Of a stretch of 64,000 nucleotides of DNA, positions 44,378 through 53,877 are shown piece after piece. This DNA comes from Streptococcus parasuis (GTDB lineage: Bacteria; Bacillota; Bacilli; Lactobacillales; Streptococcaceae). Position 1 is the stretch's first letter, and the number at the start of each line of letters is the position of its first letter. A model generated the notes under the pieces. The model saw only the letters and a list, made by a program, of their open reading frames with translations. It ran no database searches and had not been told where the DNA came from. The stretch spans positions 1,860,001 to 1,924,000 of the forward strand of contig NZ_AP024276.1 of NCBI RefSeq assembly GCF_021654455.1, written 5' to 3'. The position numbers were made by a program, and so were the translations under genes.

Positions 44378-46042
44378 TTATTCAACACTGAACAGATATG
44401 GGTAGACTGGCTGATCTCCTTGGTGGATTTCAACTTCGACGTCTTCAAATTGTTCTTCTAATTTTTCAGCTACGGCTTGAGCTAATTCTTTGTCACCTTC
44501 TTCGCCAAGATAGATAATAACAATTTCACTATCTTCATCAAGCATTCTTTCAAATGTTGATTCAAGGGTCTCCATCATATCTGGATTAGATACAACAATT
44601 TTTCCATCAACCATACCAAGATTATCATTTTCATGAATTTCAAGACCATCAATTGTTGTATCACGAACAGCTGTCGTAATGCTACCACTTTTCACATCAG
44701 CTAGTGAGGCTGTCATGGCTTGTGCATTACTGTCCAAATCACGACTAGGATCAAATGCCAACAAACTTGTAAAACCTTGTGGAAGGGTCTTAGTTTCTAC
44801 AACTTTTACAGCAACTTCCGCCACTTCAGCTGCAGACTGAGCTGCCATTAAAATATTTTTGTTGTTCGGTAGTAAAATTACATTACGCGCATTGACCAAA
44901 TCAATAGCTTTCAAGAAGTCTTCTGTTGATGGGTTCATGGTTTGACCACCAGAAATGACATAGTCAACACCTTGTGATTTGAAAATCTCAGTTAACCCTT
45001 CCCCAGCTGCTACAGCAATAATAGCATATTCTTTTTGCTCAGCTGGTTTTTGGAAAGAACCCTCTTTCTCAACTTGCGCTTCATGTTGCTCACGCATATT
45101 ATCCACTTTAACTTTAACCAAGCTACCATATTGAAGACCAGCCTGCATTACCAAACCAGGATCTTCCGTGTGAACATGTACTTTTACAATCTCATCATCG
45201 TTGACAACTAGGAGTGAATCACCCAGGTCATTGAGATAATTACGGAATTCTTCATAGTCAAATTCTTTAACATAAGTAGGACCTTGGCGTAGAGCTACCA
45301 TGATTTCTGTACAATAACCATAAGTGATATCTTCCGTTGCAACGTGACCAGCTACAGACTTGTGGTGCTCAGCATTGATCATCTCTGACATAACTGCTGG
45401 AGTCGCCTCAAAGTCTTCAGAAGCAATGTACTCACCTGTAAGAGCTGACAAGAAACCTTCATAAATATATACAAGTCCTTGACCGCCTGAATCGACAACT
45501 CCAACCTCTTTCAAGACCGGAAGCATATCAGGTGTTTTCTTTAGGGCGCGATTAGCACCGTCCAGTGTTGCGCGCATAACCTCAATTGCATCGTCTGTTT
45601 CTTCAGCTTTTTTGAGCGCTGCAGTTGCGGCACCACGAGATACAGTAAGAATAGTACCCTCAACAGGTTTCATAACAGCTTTATAAGCTACCTCTACACC
45701 ATGTTGAAAAGCCTGTGCTAAATCCTTACCATCCAATTCAACCTTACCCTTAACAGATTGACCGAAACCACGGAATAACTGAGATGTAATAACACCAGAG
45801 TTCCCACGCGCTCCCATTAGCAATCCTTTGGACAAAATTTGTGCAGCTTCACCTACTGTAGAAGCAGGCTTATCCGCAACTTCCTTAGCACCATTTGTAA
45901 TGGTCATCCCCATATTGGTACCTGTATCCCCATCTGGTACAGGGAATACGTTTAGTGAGTTGACATATTCAGCTTGTTTATTCAGACGAGTTGATGCAGC
46001 CTGCACCATTCCTTGAAATAAACTAGTAGTAATTTTAGACAC
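44378..46042 (-). CDS. fakA: Fatty acid kinase FakA (DAK2 domain)
   Basis: The 554-residue protein has an N-terminal DAK2/DegA kinase domain (residues 1 to 200; NVFPVPDGDTGTNMGMT and LLMGARGNSGVITSQ, which bind ATP and Mg) and a C-terminal DegV-like scaffold. It phosphorylates fatty acids presented by FakB/DegV proteins such as that at 24135-24998. It follows the Gls24-type gene by 2 bp, the conserved yloU-yloV pair. Confidence 0.95.
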   Translation of the reverse strand: MSKITTSLFQGMVQAASTRLNKQAEYVNSLNVFPVPDGDTGTNMGMTITNGAKEVADKPASTVGEAAQILSKGLLMGARGNSGVITSQLFRGFGQSVKGKVELDGKDLAQAFQHGVEVAYKAVMKPVEGTILTVSRGAATAALKKAEETDDAIEVMRATLDGANRALKKTPDMLPVLKEVGVVDSGGQGLVYIYEGFLSALTGEYIASEDFEATPAVMSEMINAEHHKSVAGHVATEDITYGYCTEIMVALRQGPTYVKEFDYEEFRNYLNDLGDSLLVVNDDEIVKVHVHTEDPGLVMQAGLQYGSLVKVKVDNMREQHEAQVEKEGSFQKPAEQKEYAIIAVAAGEGLTEIFKSQGVDYVISGGQTMNPSTEDFLKAIDLVNARNVILLPNNKNILMAAQSAAEVAEVAVKVVETKTLPQGFTSLLAFDPSRDLDSNAQAMTASLADVKSGSITTAVRDTTIDGLEIHENDNLGMVDGKIVVSNPDMMETLESTFERMLDEDSEIVIIYLGEEGDKELAQAVAEKLEEQFEDVEVEIHQGDQPVYPYLFSVE

Positions 46043-46044
46043 AA

Positions 46045-46410
46045 TTATTCTCCTACGACTTTAATATTTTGGATAAAAACATTAACGGCATCAACAGAGA
46101 TACCCAATTGACTCTCCAAGTTAAACTTCACGCGTTCTTGGATATTGCGAGATACTTCACTGATTTTTACACCATAACTCATCACAGTATAAACATCGAC
46201 TGCAATACGACCATCTTCTAAAGTCTTGATAACAACACCTTTGGAATAGTTTTCTTTTCTCAAAAGAGCCTGAAAATTGTCCTTAATCGCAGATTTACTA
46301 GCCATCCCAACAACACCGAAAATTTCAGTCGTAGCACCGCCGACAACTGTGGCAATCACGTCATCAGTCAATTCAATTTGGCCGTCTTTTGTATTGATCT
46401 TTACAGTCAT
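46045..46410 (-). CDS. Asp23/Gls24-family protein (YloU-like)
   Basis: This 121-residue protein (VKINTKDGQIELTDDVIATV, YTVMSYGVKISEVSRNIQERV) is an Asp23/Gls24 envelope-stress family member. I start it at 46410, which has an AAGGA site, rather than at the earlier ATG 46437. It precedes fakA in an operon. Its role alongside FakA is unknown. Confidence 0.9.
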   Translation of the reverse strand: MTVKINTKDGQIELTDDVIATVVGGATTEIFGVVGMASKSAIKDNFQALLRKENYSKGVVIKTLEDGRIAVDVYTVMSYGVKISEVSRNIQERVKFNLESQLGISVDAVNVFIQNIKVVGE

Positions 46411-46755
46411 ATTCCTTACCTCAAATAGTTTTATCACTCCATTTTACCATATTTTCAGTATTCTGTAAAAAACAAGCTTGTGACATCTGATATCTTCTTG
46501 TGTTCTGAAGTATAATTCTTCTATATCTGAAAGAATGAGTAGCAACCCCATGCTTTCTAACAGTCTATCTCTATCATCTGCACTTTTGACGTATATTCCT
46601 CTCAGCTTTTATAAAATTGAGTTCTGTTTCAAAAAAAATTGAGGTAGCTAAGAATCAACTTAGCAACCTCAATCCTATCAGCCAGTTTTAGTTGGCAAAT
46701 CTAATTATCTCCGAGAAGGTACTTTCAAAAATTGTTGCACGAATAAGGAAAGATA
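46411..46755. other. Intergenic region between adhE and the Gls24-fakA operon
   Basis: About 345 bases. The left end carries the adhE terminator (46639-46672) and its tail; the right end carries the upstream region of the Gls24-type gene. No further gene or clear RNA is visible. Confidence 0.6.
46639..46672 (-). terminator. adhE terminator
   Basis: TTGAGGT-A-GCTAAG and CTTAGC-A-ACCTCAA form a long stem with a 6-nt loop; a run of eight T follows on the minus strand. It lies about 85 bp after the adhE stop. Confidence 0.83.
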
Positions 46756-49407
46756 TTATTTAATCCGACCCGGACGTTCTTTGTAACCGTAGTAAGCGTC
46801 ATTCATGATTTCTTCCATATCTGCTACCATTGGCAAGCGTGGGTTAGCAGGTGAACATTGGTCTTCATATGCTAGAAGAGCCAATTCATGAGTGTATTTC
46901 TTCCATTCTTGTTCGTCAATACCTTGATCTTTAAAGTTCATCTTGATACCAACTTTTTCACCCAATTCGTAAACTGCTTTAGCATAAGCTGCAACAGCTT
47001 CTTCTGGAGTAGAATGTGGTAAACCTAACATACGAGCGATGTCTTGGAATTTTTCATCCGCTTTCCAGTAGTTGTACTTAGGCCATGTAGTTGTCTTAGA
47101 CGGACGAGTACCATTGTAACGGATAACGTATGGCAACAAGATTGCGTTTGTACGTCCATGAACTGTGTGGAAGCGACCACCAATCTTATGGGCCATAGAG
47201 TGGCTCATACCCAAGAAGGCATTTGCAAAAGCCATACCAGCCATTGTAGAAGCGTTGTGGATTTTTTCACGTGCTTCTGGATCACCAGTCAAGACTGATT
47301 TTTCAAGATATTGGAATACCAACTTAATTGTTTGAAGGGCAATACCATCAGTGTAGTCGTTCGCAAAGTTAGAAGTGTATGCTTCTGTCGCATGAGTCAA
47401 TACGTCCATACCAGTATCAGCTGCGATGAAGGCTGGAACTGACTCTACCAATGCTGGGTCTACGATTGCAATTGTTGGTGTTAATGAGTAGTCAGCAAGT
47501 GGGTATTTGCGGTTGTTTTTCTTATCAGAAATAACGGCAAACGGTGTTACTTCTGAACCTGTACCAGATGTAGTTGGGATACCGATGTATTTAGCTTTTT
47601 GACCCAATGATGGGAATTTGAAGGCACGTTTACGGATATCCATGAATTTTTGAACAAGGTCACGGAAGTCGATTTCTGGTTGTTCATAGAAGAGCCACAT
47701 TACTTTAGCAGCATCCATTGGTGAACCACCACCGAGCGCAATAATTGTATCCGGTTGGAACGCACGCATTACTTCAGCACCGCGTTCAACTGTTGTAATA
47801 TCTGGATCTGGTTCAACATCTGAGAAGACTTGAATAGTCACTTGATTTGAACGAGCATTCAATTGATCGATGACACGTTGAACAAAACCAAGACGTTCGA
47901 TTGATTTGTCTGTTACGATCATAACACGTTCAAGGCCTTCTGCTGTTTGAAGGTATTGAATAGAGTTACGTTCGAAGTAAATTTTTGAAGGAACTTTAAA
48001 CCATTGCATATTATTTCTACGTTTCCCTACTTTCTTGATGTTAAGAAGGTTGATAGCAGATACGTTATCACCAACTGAGTTACGTCCATATGAACCACAT
48101 CCGAGTGTTAATGATGGAATAAATGCATTATAAACGTCACCGATACCACCAAAAGTAGAAGGTGAGTTCCAGATAATACGCATTGCTTTCATTTCAGTAC
48201 CGAAACGTTTTGCAAGTTCTTCATCTTTAGTGTGGATTGCAGCAGAGTGTCCAAGACCGTTGAACTCTACCATTTGACGAGCTTTTTTAAGACCATCTTC
48301 TACGTCTTCAGCTTTCAATACAGCAATTACTGGAGAAAGTTTTTCACGTGTAAGAGGCTCATTTGGTCCAACTTCAGCACATTCAGCAGCCAAGATATTT
48401 GTTCCTTCTGGAACTTTGAAGCCTGCTTGTTCCGCAATCCATGCAGCTGGTTTACCAACGATATCAGCATTCAATTTACCTTCTGCACAGTTTTTGCTAT
48501 TTGCTTTTACACCGAAGCAGTACTCTTCAAGGAGAGCTTTTTCTTTTTTGTTAACAAAGTAAGTTTTGTATGATTTAAATTCTTCAACGAATTCATCATA
48601 AATTTCTTTGTCGATGATAACTGCTTGCTCAGAAGCACATACCATACCGTTGTCAAATGATTTAGACATAACGATATCGTGAGCTGCTTGACGAATATCT
48701 GCAGATTTTTCAATATATGCTGGTACGTTACCTGCACCAACACCAAGAGCTGGTTTACCACATGAATACGCTGCACGTACCATTGCGTTACCACCTGTTG
48801 CCAAGATAGTTGAGATACCATCGTGGTTCATGAGTGCATTTGTAGCAGCAATAGATGGCTCAGTAATCCATTGGATACAGTTTTCAGGGGCACCTGCTTT
48901 TACAGCAGCTTCATAAACGATACGTGCTGCATGTGCAGAAGATTCTTGTGCAGATGGGTGGAAACCAAATACGATTGGGTTACGAGTTTTAAGTGCGATA
49001 AGTGATTTGAAAATAGCTGTTGAAGTTGGGTTAGTTGTTGGAGTAACACCACAGATAACACCGACAGGTTCTGCAATTTTTGTCAAACCAGTAATAGGAT
49101 CATCTTCGATAACACCAACTGTTTTTACACCGCGCATGTTATTTACAACGTGTTCACACGCAAACAAGTTTTTTGTAGCTTTGTCTTCAAAGACACCGCG
49201 ACCTGTTTCTTCTACAGCGTGTGCTGCCAAGATACCATGAGCATCAAGCGCTGCTACAGATGCTTTCGCAACGATGTAGTCAACTTGTTCTTGGTTCAAT
49301 TTGCGAAACTCATCCAAGGCTACCAAACCTTTTTGAACAAGTTCGTCAACATGTTTTTGAGCTGCCACCAATTTTTCTTCAGGTGATACTACTTTCTGTT
49401 CAGCCAT
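46756..49407 (-). CDS. adhE: Bifunctional acetaldehyde-CoA / alcohol dehydrogenase AdhE
   Basis: The 883-residue enzyme joins an N-terminal aldehyde dehydrogenase (about 1 to 450; catalytic Cys in NGMVCASEQA) to a C-terminal iron alcohol dehydrogenase (about 455 to 883; DVLTHATEAY, MSHSMAHKIGGR iron ligands). It converts acetyl-CoA to ethanol and reoxidises NADH in mixed-acid fermentation. It is monocistronic, with two Rex sites around its promoter. Confidence 0.97.
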   Translation of the reverse strand: MAEQKVVSPEEKLVAAQKHVDELVQKGLVALDEFRKLNQEQVDYIVAKASVAALDAHGILAAHAVEETGRGVFEDKATKNLFACEHVVNNMRGVKTVGVIEDDPITGLTKIAEPVGVICGVTPTTNPTSTAIFKSLIALKTRNPIVFGFHPSAQESSAHAARIVYEAAVKAGAPENCIQWITEPSIAATNALMNHDGISTILATGGNAMVRAAYSCGKPALGVGAGNVPAYIEKSADIRQAAHDIVMSKSFDNGMVCASEQAVIIDKEIYDEFVEEFKSYKTYFVNKKEKALLEEYCFGVKANSKNCAEGKLNADIVGKPAAWIAEQAGFKVPEGTNILAAECAEVGPNEPLTREKLSPVIAVLKAEDVEDGLKKARQMVEFNGLGHSAAIHTKDEELAKRFGTEMKAMRIIWNSPSTFGGIGDVYNAFIPSLTLGCGSYGRNSVGDNVSAINLLNIKKVGKRRNNMQWFKVPSKIYFERNSIQYLQTAEGLERVMIVTDKSIERLGFVQRVIDQLNARSNQVTIQVFSDVEPDPDITTVERGAEVMRAFQPDTIIALGGGSPMDAAKVMWLFYEQPEIDFRDLVQKFMDIRKRAFKFPSLGQKAKYIGIPTTSGTGSEVTPFAVISDKKNNRKYPLADYSLTPTIAIVDPALVESVPAFIAADTGMDVLTHATEAYTSNFANDYTDGIALQTIKLVFQYLEKSVLTGDPEAREKIHNASTMAGMAFANAFLGMSHSMAHKIGGRFHTVHGRTNAILLPYVIRYNGTRPSKTTTWPKYNYWKADEKFQDIARMLGLPHSTPEEAVAAYAKAVYELGEKVGIKMNFKDQGIDEQEWKKYTHELALLAYEDQCSPANPRLPMVADMEEIMNDAYYGYKERPGRIK

Positions 49408-49435
49408 TTTAGTCCTCCATTTATAAAACAGATGT

Positions 49436-49543
49436 TTGTTAATTTTTTCACATGTTTATAATACAACAACTTTTTAATTTTGTAAAGCGTTTTTGTTAAT
49501 TTTTTCACAATTTTTTCGCAAAATCCGAATGAAGCGCTTTCAT
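49436..49543 (-). promoter_or_regulatory. adhE promoter with two Rex sites and a cre-like site
   Basis: The promoter is TTTACA (49481-49486), 17 bp, TATTAT (49458-49463) on the minus strand. TTGTTAATTTTTTCACA(T/A) occurs at 49436-49453, over the start, and at 49493-49510, just upstream of the -35. Both match the Rex consensus TTGTGAA-N4-TTCACAA closely, and Rex senses NADH/NAD+. A partial cre (GAAGCGCTTTCA region, 49529-49543) lies further upstream. Confidence 0.75.
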
Positions 49544-49610
49544 TTTTCGTTTTTGATAAACCATCTTCTTTCAAAGATGGCTCGTCAATACACTATCATA
49601 GGATACAACA

Positions 49611-50894
49611 CTAATTTTCACTTAGTTTTTCTAAAATACTAGCAAATTCTGTTTTAACTATTTCAAGACTTGTTTCAACCTCTTGTCGAGTCTGGTTATT
49701 TTTCACCACGACTTGACCTGATTCGATTTCACTACCACCTAAGGTAATGATTGTCTTGGCTCCAAATACATCTGCTGACTTAAACTGGGCTTTGAGCTTG
49801 CGGTCAAGGTAGTCTCGCTCTGCTCGGAACCCTTGCTTGCGGATGGCTTGAACCAACTCAAGCGCTCCGCCATTGGCCTCCTGACCTAAAACTGCGATGT
49901 AAACATCTAGCTGAGTGTCGATCGGAAGCTCAATCCCTTGCTTTTCAAGTACGAGAATCAGACGTTCAATTCCCATGCCAAAGCCGAAGGCTGGTGTTTC
50001 TGGTCCACCAAAATAGCTAACCAATCCATCATAACGACCGCCGGCACAGATGGTCAAGTCACTGCCACCTACTTCGGTCATGAATTCAAAAATAGTATGG
50101 TTATAGTAGTCTAGACCACGTACCATATTCGTGTCGATTTCATATGATATGCCCAGATTATCTAGCATAGACTTGACTGCTTCAAAGTGAGCTATACTTT
50201 CCTGATCCAGATAGTCCAAGATGGATGGTGCATTTTCTACAGCAACCTTGTCTTCTTTTTCTTTTGAGTCTAACACGCGGAGAGGATTTTCTTCCAAACG
50301 GCGCTGGCTATCTTTAGACAGTTGATCCTTGAGCGGTGTCAGATAGTCAATCAAGGCTTGGCGATAGGCTGCGCGACTCTCTGGATTCCCCAAACTATTG
50401 AGATGCAAACGAACATCTTTAATCCCCAACTCTTCAAAGAAATGATAAGCCATGGCAATAATTTCTACATCTGTTGCTGGATTATTTGAGCCGAAGCACT
50501 CTACACCAATCTGATGGAACTGTCGGAGACGCCCCGCCTGCGGACGCTCATATCGGAACATGGGCCCCATATAGTAAAATTTTGCCGGTTTTTGCACTTC
50601 TGGAGCAAAGAGCTTATTTTCTACATAAGAACGAACAACGGGCGCTGTGCCTTCTGGACGAAGAGTAATATGACGTTCTCCCTTATCGTAAAAATCGTAC
50701 ATTTCCTTGGTCACAATATCTGTGGTATCGCCAACAGAGCGACTAATTACTTCGTAATGTTCAAAGATAGGTGTGCGAATTTCCGAAAAATTATACTGTT
50801 TAAAAATAGAACGTGCGAAATTTTCTACATATTGCCATTTGGCAGAGTCCTGTGGAAGTAAATCTTGCGTCCCTTTTGGTTTTTGTAGTTTCAT
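49611..50894 (-). CDS. hisS: Histidyl-tRNA synthetase
   Basis: The 427-residue class II synthetase shows motif 2 ([37 protein letters not shown]) and the histidine motif [11 protein letters not shown], with a C-terminal anticodon-binding domain. Upstream (50895-51169) there is no T-box antiterminator or specifier loop, so simple constitutive expression is likely. The gene is monocistronic. Confidence 0.97.
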   Translation of the reverse strand: MKLQKPKGTQDLLPQDSAKWQYVENFARSIFKQYNFSEIRTPIFEHYEVISRSVGDTTDIVTKEMYDFYDKGERHITLRPEGTAPVVRSYVENKLFAPEVQKPAKFYYMGPMFRYERPQAGRLRQFHQIGVECFGSNNPATDVEIIAMAYHFFEELGIKDVRLHLNSLGNPESRAAYRQALIDYLTPLKDQLSKDSQRRLEENPLRVLDSKEKEDKVAVENAPSILDYLDQESIAHFEAVKSMLDNLGISYEIDTNMVRGLDYYNHTIFEFMTEVGGSDLTICAGGRYDGLVSYFGGPETPAFGFGMGIERLILVLEKQGIELPIDTQLDVYIAVLGQEANGGALELVQAIRKQGFRAERDYLDRKLKAQFKSADVFGAKTIITLGGSEIESGQVVVKNNQTRQEVETSLEIVKTEFASILEKLSEN

Positions 50895-51169
50895 AATAAA
50901 GTATATAAAGCCAACTTCTGACTAGAAAAGTTGTACTTATTCCTTTCCAAATTAAGTCATTACGACTCCAACTCTACCAGTCGAGCCTTGCAATCCTCCT
51001 TATTTTACCATAAAAGCTCTTTTATTTCTCAAAAAAGTGAAAAATATCTGTCAAGTAACTTTACTTTACAAAGAAGTTTTGATATACTGTTAAAGTTGAC
51101 GAAAGTCATACTATAACTTTTAGATTTGAAGAGGGCTTTGCTCTCGTATTTTAATGGAGGAAAATAGAA

Positions 51170-51352
51170 ATGGCAGTACCTGCACGTCGCACTTCAAAAG
51201 CGAAGAAAAACAAACGTCGTACTCACTATAAAGTAGCAGCTCCAACTGTGAAATTTGATGAAACTACTGGAGATTACTCACGTTCACACCGTGTATCTTT
51301 GAAAGGATACTACAAAGGACGTAAAATCGCTAAGGCTGCTTCAGCTGAATAA
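51170..51352 (+). CDS. rpmF: 50S ribosomal protein L32
   Basis: The 60-residue basic protein ([20 protein letters not shown]) is L32. It lacks the zinc-binding cysteines found in some L32 paralogues. It is followed 15 bp later by rpmG. Confidence 0.97.
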
Positions 51353-51367
51353 TAGAAGGGAGATACC

Positions 51368-51517
51368 ATGCGCGTAAATATTACACTTGAACACAAAGAA
51401 TCTGGTGAACGCTTGTACCTTACTTCAAAAAACAAACGTAACACTCCAGACCGTCTTCAATTGAAAAAATACTCACCAAAATTGCGTAAACACGTGATTT
51501 TTACTGAGGTGAAATAG
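51368..51517 (+). CDS. rpmG: 50S ribosomal protein L33
   Basis: This 49-residue gene ([20 protein letters not shown], tail [10 protein letters not shown]) is too short for routine gene lists. It is the cysteine-free type of L33. The GGGAGATACC ribosome site precedes it. The 3' end of rpmG is, from memory, one of the reported integration sites of streptococcal mobile elements, and an accessory island follows it here. Confidence 0.95.
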   Translation: MRVNITLEHKESGERLYLTSKNKRNTPDRLQLKKYSPKLRKHVIFTEVK

Positions 51518-51749
51518 GGATTCACTACACGTCAATAGACAGTAGAAACCTTGATTTTATGCGATTTTTGAAATGTTGAATTTCAGTATATTGCATTGAA
51601 ACTCAACCAAATGACTACATTTTTTGTGAAATAAAATTAGAAAAAGCACTCTAGCAGTATTGTTCGAGTGCTTTTTGATATTATTATCTAAACTAAATGC
51701 TTACAAATTATCAATCTCTAGATGCTATTAACGATTATTTGAGGTAGCA
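51518..51749. other. Intergenic region after rpmG
   Basis: About 230 AT-rich bases. The only clear element is the terminator at 51643-51678; a repeat of the rpmG 3' end was not found in it or on the far side of the island. Confidence 0.45.
51643..51678. terminator. Bidirectional terminator before the island
   Basis: AAAAAGCACTC and GAGTGCTTTTT pair across a 13-nt loop. It serves rpmF-rpmG and may also end the leftward island transcript. Confidence 0.8.
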
Positions 51750-53453
51750 TTAATTTTTTTTGAAAATATTACTAATAAATCTTCTTGCTTTATCATAGAC
51801 ATCATTATCAATATCTCTATATTTTGTAAATGTTTTTTCTACCCAAGCATTTCCATGCCCTTTTATTTCTGGTACAAGGCGCTCTATTTCTCCACATTCT
51901 AAAATAAAAACATTGTGTTCTGTTAAGAATTCTTTTATTTCATTGAATAATGCTACACACTCGCCTTGTGGAATAATATTTTTTCCGCCAGATTTTAAAA
52001 GCTTCAAACTACTAACATCTCTTAATATTGTTTTTATTCGTTCTGCTGCTTGTGGTGACATATATTTTTCATCGTTAAAAACTTGTTTAATTTCATTTTT
52101 TATCATTTCTTGAGTTTTAACTTGAGAATTCATTTCCATCTCAAAACTCTCTAAAAATTGCTTATGTTGTTTTTCTATCTTTTTATAACACTGAGACTCA
52201 ATTGAACTTAGCAGTTGCTTTAAACTCTCTCTATTACTTATTAAATCAATATCAGCGATAATTTTATATTCAATATTTAATTCTTTTAACAATGGTACGA
52301 TTTTTTTAAACTGCTCTTTTCCTCCGACTGCGCAAAACAAAGAATTTTGGTAAATTACTGAATCTTCATATTCTAGTATAGCAGAGTAAAATTTACAATC
52401 ACTTTCATTCTCACACAATATCACTTGATTATAAAACAGTCCATTGAGTATATTTGTATACTTCAAATTTTTATCATTAGAGATCTCACTGATACTATCA
52501 TTATTAATCAAACTGAATGTACTATCATTATCATGCCTATCTATTTTTATTATTTTAACTCTTGAAGAATCTTCTTCTAAAACACCTCTAATAAAATCAA
52601 TGTTATGAGTTGAGATAAAAACTTGTTTATCGGTAGATAACCTAACTATATTTTTCCCTAATATCTTTGCTTGTGGTGGGTGCAAAAAAGTTTCAGGTTC
52701 ATCAATTAGAAATAAAGAATGTTCGTTTACAATGAGAGATGCTAAGATAGCAACTGCATTTCTTATTCCATCTCCTTGATTATGTAAATCTTCTAATTTT
52801 TTTAATTTACTTAAACTATCACGTTTATTGGACTCAATAATACTGACAATCTCATTACTTTCACCAATTTTATATTTTTTTACCATGTTACCATCTAAGT
52901 AGTCTTCATGCACTTCAACGGATTTTTGAAAGCCTATACTAATAGCTTTATTCAAACTATTAATTGACTCAGAGTCTGTATCAAGTTTTTCCATAATTTT
53001 TAAATTTTGTTTATCAATCTCAAAATTAAATTTTATTGGTTTTGTAAGACCTAAACGATTTTCAGTTGATAAAAATGAAAACATTGCTTTATAAAAAATC
53101 TTTTCATTTTCAAGATTAATAAAATTATGGTCATAAAAGGTAAAAGAATCGTTATCATCTAAAAAGACATTATAGCCTCCATAACTTGATTTCGTTATGT
53201 TTCTTTCAAAATAGTCTCTGAGTTGTTCTTCAGAGAATCCTGTAGATTCATACTTAACATCTTTTACTAATAATTTTGCTTTTGTGCTCTCATTCAGATC
53301 TTCTCTTAAATCTTTCAAAGTACGACTTTTTCCAACATTATTAGGGCCAACCAACAATACTATATCATCTTTATTAAATTCCAATCTCTTTTCATTATTA
53401 AATACGATTTCTTTAACAACAATAGATGGAATATCATTATTTTCCTTCGCCAT
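51750..53453 (-). CDS. OLD-family ATPase/TOPRIM nuclease (putative defence gene)
   Basis: This roughly 567-residue protein joins an ABC-type ATPase (Walker A GPNNVGKS near residues 36 to 43 of this start, Walker B LFLIDEPETFLHPPQ near 240, switch STHNIDFI) to a C-terminal TOPRIM nuclease domain (LCENESDCKFY with the Glu, then DIDLISN with the DxD). This is the OLD class of overcoming-lysogenization-defect nucleases, related to GajA. No UvrD-like GajB gene is next to it, so it is not Gabija. It lies behind a small XRE gene in the same direction. The ATG 53453 fits the AGAGGTGG site better than the GTG 53462. Confidence 0.85.
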   Translation of the reverse strand: MAKENNDIPSIVVKEIVFNNEKRLEFNKDDIVLLVGPNNVGKSRTLKDLREDLNESTKAKLLVKDVKYESTGFSEEQLRDYFERNITKSSYGGYNVFLDDNDSFTFYDHNFINLENEKIFYKAMFSFLSTENRLGLTKPIKFNFEIDKQNLKIMEKLDTDSESINSLNKAISIGFQKSVEVHEDYLDGNMVKKYKIGESNEIVSIIESNKRDSLSKLKKLEDLHNQGDGIRNAVAILASLIVNEHSLFLIDEPETFLHPPQAKILGKNIVRLSTDKQVFISTHNIDFIRGVLEEDSSRVKIIKIDRHDNDSTFSLINNDSISEISNDKNLKYTNILNGLFYNQVILCENESDCKFYSAILEYEDSVIYQNSLFCAVGGKEQFKKIVPLLKELNIEYKIIADIDLISNRESLKQLLSSIESQCYKKIEKQHKQFLESFEMEMNSQVKTQEMIKNEIKQVFNDEKYMSPQAAERIKTILRDVSSLKLLKSGGKNIIPQGECVALFNEIKEFLTEHNVFILECGEIERLVPEIKGHGNAWVEKTFTKYRDIDNDVYDKARRFISNIFKKN

Positions 53454-53566
53454 AATAACCACCTCTCATAAAACTTAGTTATAAACCATATATTCAAAAA
53501 AATCAAGTTTACCATATCATCAATAAACTTCTAATTTATATATCACAATGCAATTAGCATATCCAG

Positions 53567-53770
53567 TTATGATTCTTTAACATACTCGATAACATCTTCT
53601 ACTTTACAGTCTAAAATAAAACAAAGAACATCTAATGTTTTTGTTGTTATAGCTTCTCCTTTTTTCATTCTATGAAGGGTATTAGCAGAAATGCCATGTT
53701 TAAATATTAATTCATATTCTGTCATATCTTTCTTATATAAAGTGTTGTAAAAAGGCTTATAGGAAATCAA
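53567..53770 (-). CDS. Small XRE-family regulator of the island
   Basis: This 67-residue protein is nearly a single helix-turn-helix (TEYELIFKHGISANTLHRMK; DVLCFILDCKVEDVIEY). The start is a TTG at 53770 behind AGGAAC. It precedes the OLD-type gene and is divergent from the DUF4238-like gene. The two tandem 18-bp dyads in between (53818-53853) are its probable operators, so it should repress the DUF4238-like gene and possibly itself. Confidence 0.8.
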   Translation of the reverse strand: MISYKPFYNTLYKKDMTEYELIFKHGISANTLHRMKKGEAITTKTLDVLCFILDCKVEDVIEYVKES

Positions 53771-53817
53771 ACTAGTTCCTCTCTATTATTGGAAATTTAT
53801 TTGATTTCAAATTATCA

Positions 53818-53857
53818 TACTTAATGAATTGACTATACTTAATGTATTGAGTATAAT
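53818..53857 (+). promoter_or_regulatory. Promoter of the DUF4238-like gene under tandem 18-bp operators
   Basis: TTGACT (53829-53834), 17 bp, TATAAT (53852-53857). Two abutting copies of TACTTAATG(A/T)ATTGA(C/G)TA lie at 53818-53835 and 53836-53853. Each is an imperfect dyad (TACTNAAT/ATTNAGTA), so four half-sites cover the whole promoter. Confidence 0.75.
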
Positions 53858-53877
53858 CTGCTAAAAAGGAGAAAATA

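Noticed and set aside
47044..49412. Several open frames on the plus strand across adhE
   Set aside because: They are shadows of adhE, caused by its codon bias; none has a ribosome site or plausible protein features.
50895..51169. T-box riboswitch before hisS
   Set aside because: No T-box core sequence, specifier loop or antiterminator pairing was found in the minus-strand leader.
51750..53770. Gabija system
   Set aside because: The OLD/TOPRIM gene resembles GajA, but no UvrD/PcrA-like GajB gene is next to it on either side.
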